Source of the DNA: Ichthyophis bannanicus
Lineage: Eukaryota; Chordata; Amphibia; Gymnophiona; Ichthyophiidae
DNA length: 64,000 nt
Reading direction: 5' to 3'
Assembly (NCBI GenBank): GCA_033557465.1
Contig: CM066033.1
Coordinates: 381,245,289-381,309,288, forward strand
Part shown: piece after piece, positions 63,465-64,000 of the stretch
How positions within the stretch are numbered: position 1 is the stretch's first letter
Layout: each line of letters starts with the position of its first letter
Notes under the pieces: generated by a model
The model's input: the letters and a program-made list of their open reading frames with translations, nothing else
Told to the model about the DNA's origin: nothing
Databases searched by the model: none
Translations under genes and position numbers: made by a program

Positions 63465-64000
63465 ATGGAGAAACCAGCTCCTGGTTTCAAGAAGTGTACC
63501 AAGTGTAGTGCTGTTATTTCTGTTAGACACCCATGACTGGTGTCTTAAATGTTTGGGGCCTGACCACTCCATTCCGGACTGCCCATCCTGCTCCCAGATG
63601 TCTAAACGTGGTTTGCAGAACCGGGCCAACAAATTCCATGTGCTGTTTGCTTCAGATAATCCAGCATCACAGTCATCCAGGTCTTCCTCTCCGGATGGAT
63701 CTCAGGTAACCAAACCTTCTTCGGGCAGGTCCTCAAAGAGCAAATCTCCTTCAAAGCATCGAGAGGCTCTCAATTTTGAATCTGAGGACCATGCCCCAGC
63801 CAAACAACCCCGGCGGGAAGCTCTGGCTTCCAAAGCACCATCTATGGGGTTACAGGTTGACATCGATGGCATGGCCTCGACCGATCACCTGTTAGACTGC
63901 TCTGGGGTACCGGCCCATGCCGGTACCGACATCCAGGCAGCAGTGGCGTCTATGGACAATACTGTTCAGACCATGCAGCAGGCCATCCTGGCTTTCATTA
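63465..64000 (+). pseudogene. DIRS-E ORF1 (Gag-like), partial, with a 2-nt deletion
   Basis: The start at 63465 gives Met-Glu-Lys-Pro-Ala-Pro-Gly-Phe-Lys-Lys-Cys-Thr-Lys-Cys as in D. At about 63522 two bases are missing compared with D (gttagacaccc against gtcacagacaccc), which shifts the frame inside the Cys cluster. Later sequence, including CLGPDH-, SRSSSPDGSQVTKPS- and TDHLL-coding parts, is otherwise well kept to the window end. Confidence 0.8.

Larger units (their letters stand above)
63086..64000 (+). mobile_element. DIRS-E: start of a DIRS-like retrotransposon, runs off the window
   Basis: The left end atctccaggaacaagcagg at 63086 is very close to that of D. Leader and ORF1 start follow at the same spacing. 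It sits in the L2-2 RT gene. The 3' part is not in the window. Confidence 0.9.

Overview
This window looks like an accessory, repeat-saturated stretch of a vertebrate genome. I see no host gene with intact exons. The mix is DIRS-type tyrosine-recombinase retrotransposons, CR1-, L2- and Tx1/L1-like LINEs, a hAT transposon, tRNA-derived SINEs, a short TA-flanked DNA element and a truncated endogenous retrovirus. This suggests a large amphibian genome, possibly a caecilian. The organism is an inference from repeat content, not from a marker gene.

Eight DIRS-like elements, here named H, A, B, F, G, C, D and E from left to right, all lie on the + strand. Where complete, each has a left inverted terminal repeat, ORF1 (Gag-like, with a Cys-rich N-terminus), an RT/RNase H/methylase-like frame, a tyrosine recombinase (YR), an internal complementary region (ICR) and a right inverted terminal repeat. 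Element D (51829-57434) keeps all its frames open, with RT YLDD, RNase H D-E-D-D and YR R-H-R-Y residues in place. The others are decayed by frameshifts, stops, later insertions or truncation.

Layout. 1-1380: LINE tail and truncated DIRS-H. 1845-16307: a hAT element bounded by 14-bp inverted repeats and a perfect 8-bp target duplication, split by DIRS-A (4528-15907), which is itself split by DIRS-B (4870-10581). 16962-20450: CR1-like LINE, minus strand. 20460-31990: Tx1/L1-like LINE, minus strand, split inside ORF1 by DIRS-F (24845-31207), which carries a CR1 fragment that carries a SINE. 32389-37150: second CR1-like LINE, minus strand, with a TA-flanked DNA element inside. 37532-39327: L2-like LINE with a 497-aa open RT frame. 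39328-41800: mostly unassigned, with a SINE and a weak L2 fragment. 41801-46890: DIRS-G. 46985-47970: L2-like endonuclease fragment. 48200-48658: CR1 tail. 48982-60214: DIRS-C, split by DIRS-D exactly at the YLDD codons of its RT. 60240-60370: remnant of a different YR family. 60571-61448: retroviral 3' LTR and Env tail, abutting an L2-like LINE (61481-63085), which is cut by DIRS-E running off the window.

The main observations are about how the DIRS family is built. ORF1 ends at a conserved YUU-UGA-C, where a +1 slip enters the RT frame and stop readthrough enters a second open frame. In element D that second frame runs about 640 codons across the whole RT gene into the YR. The right termini carry a conserved ACCTGTTACAGGT palindrome overlapping a perfect splice-donor consensus. 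The ICR is the reverse complement of the right-end/left-end junction expected of a circle.
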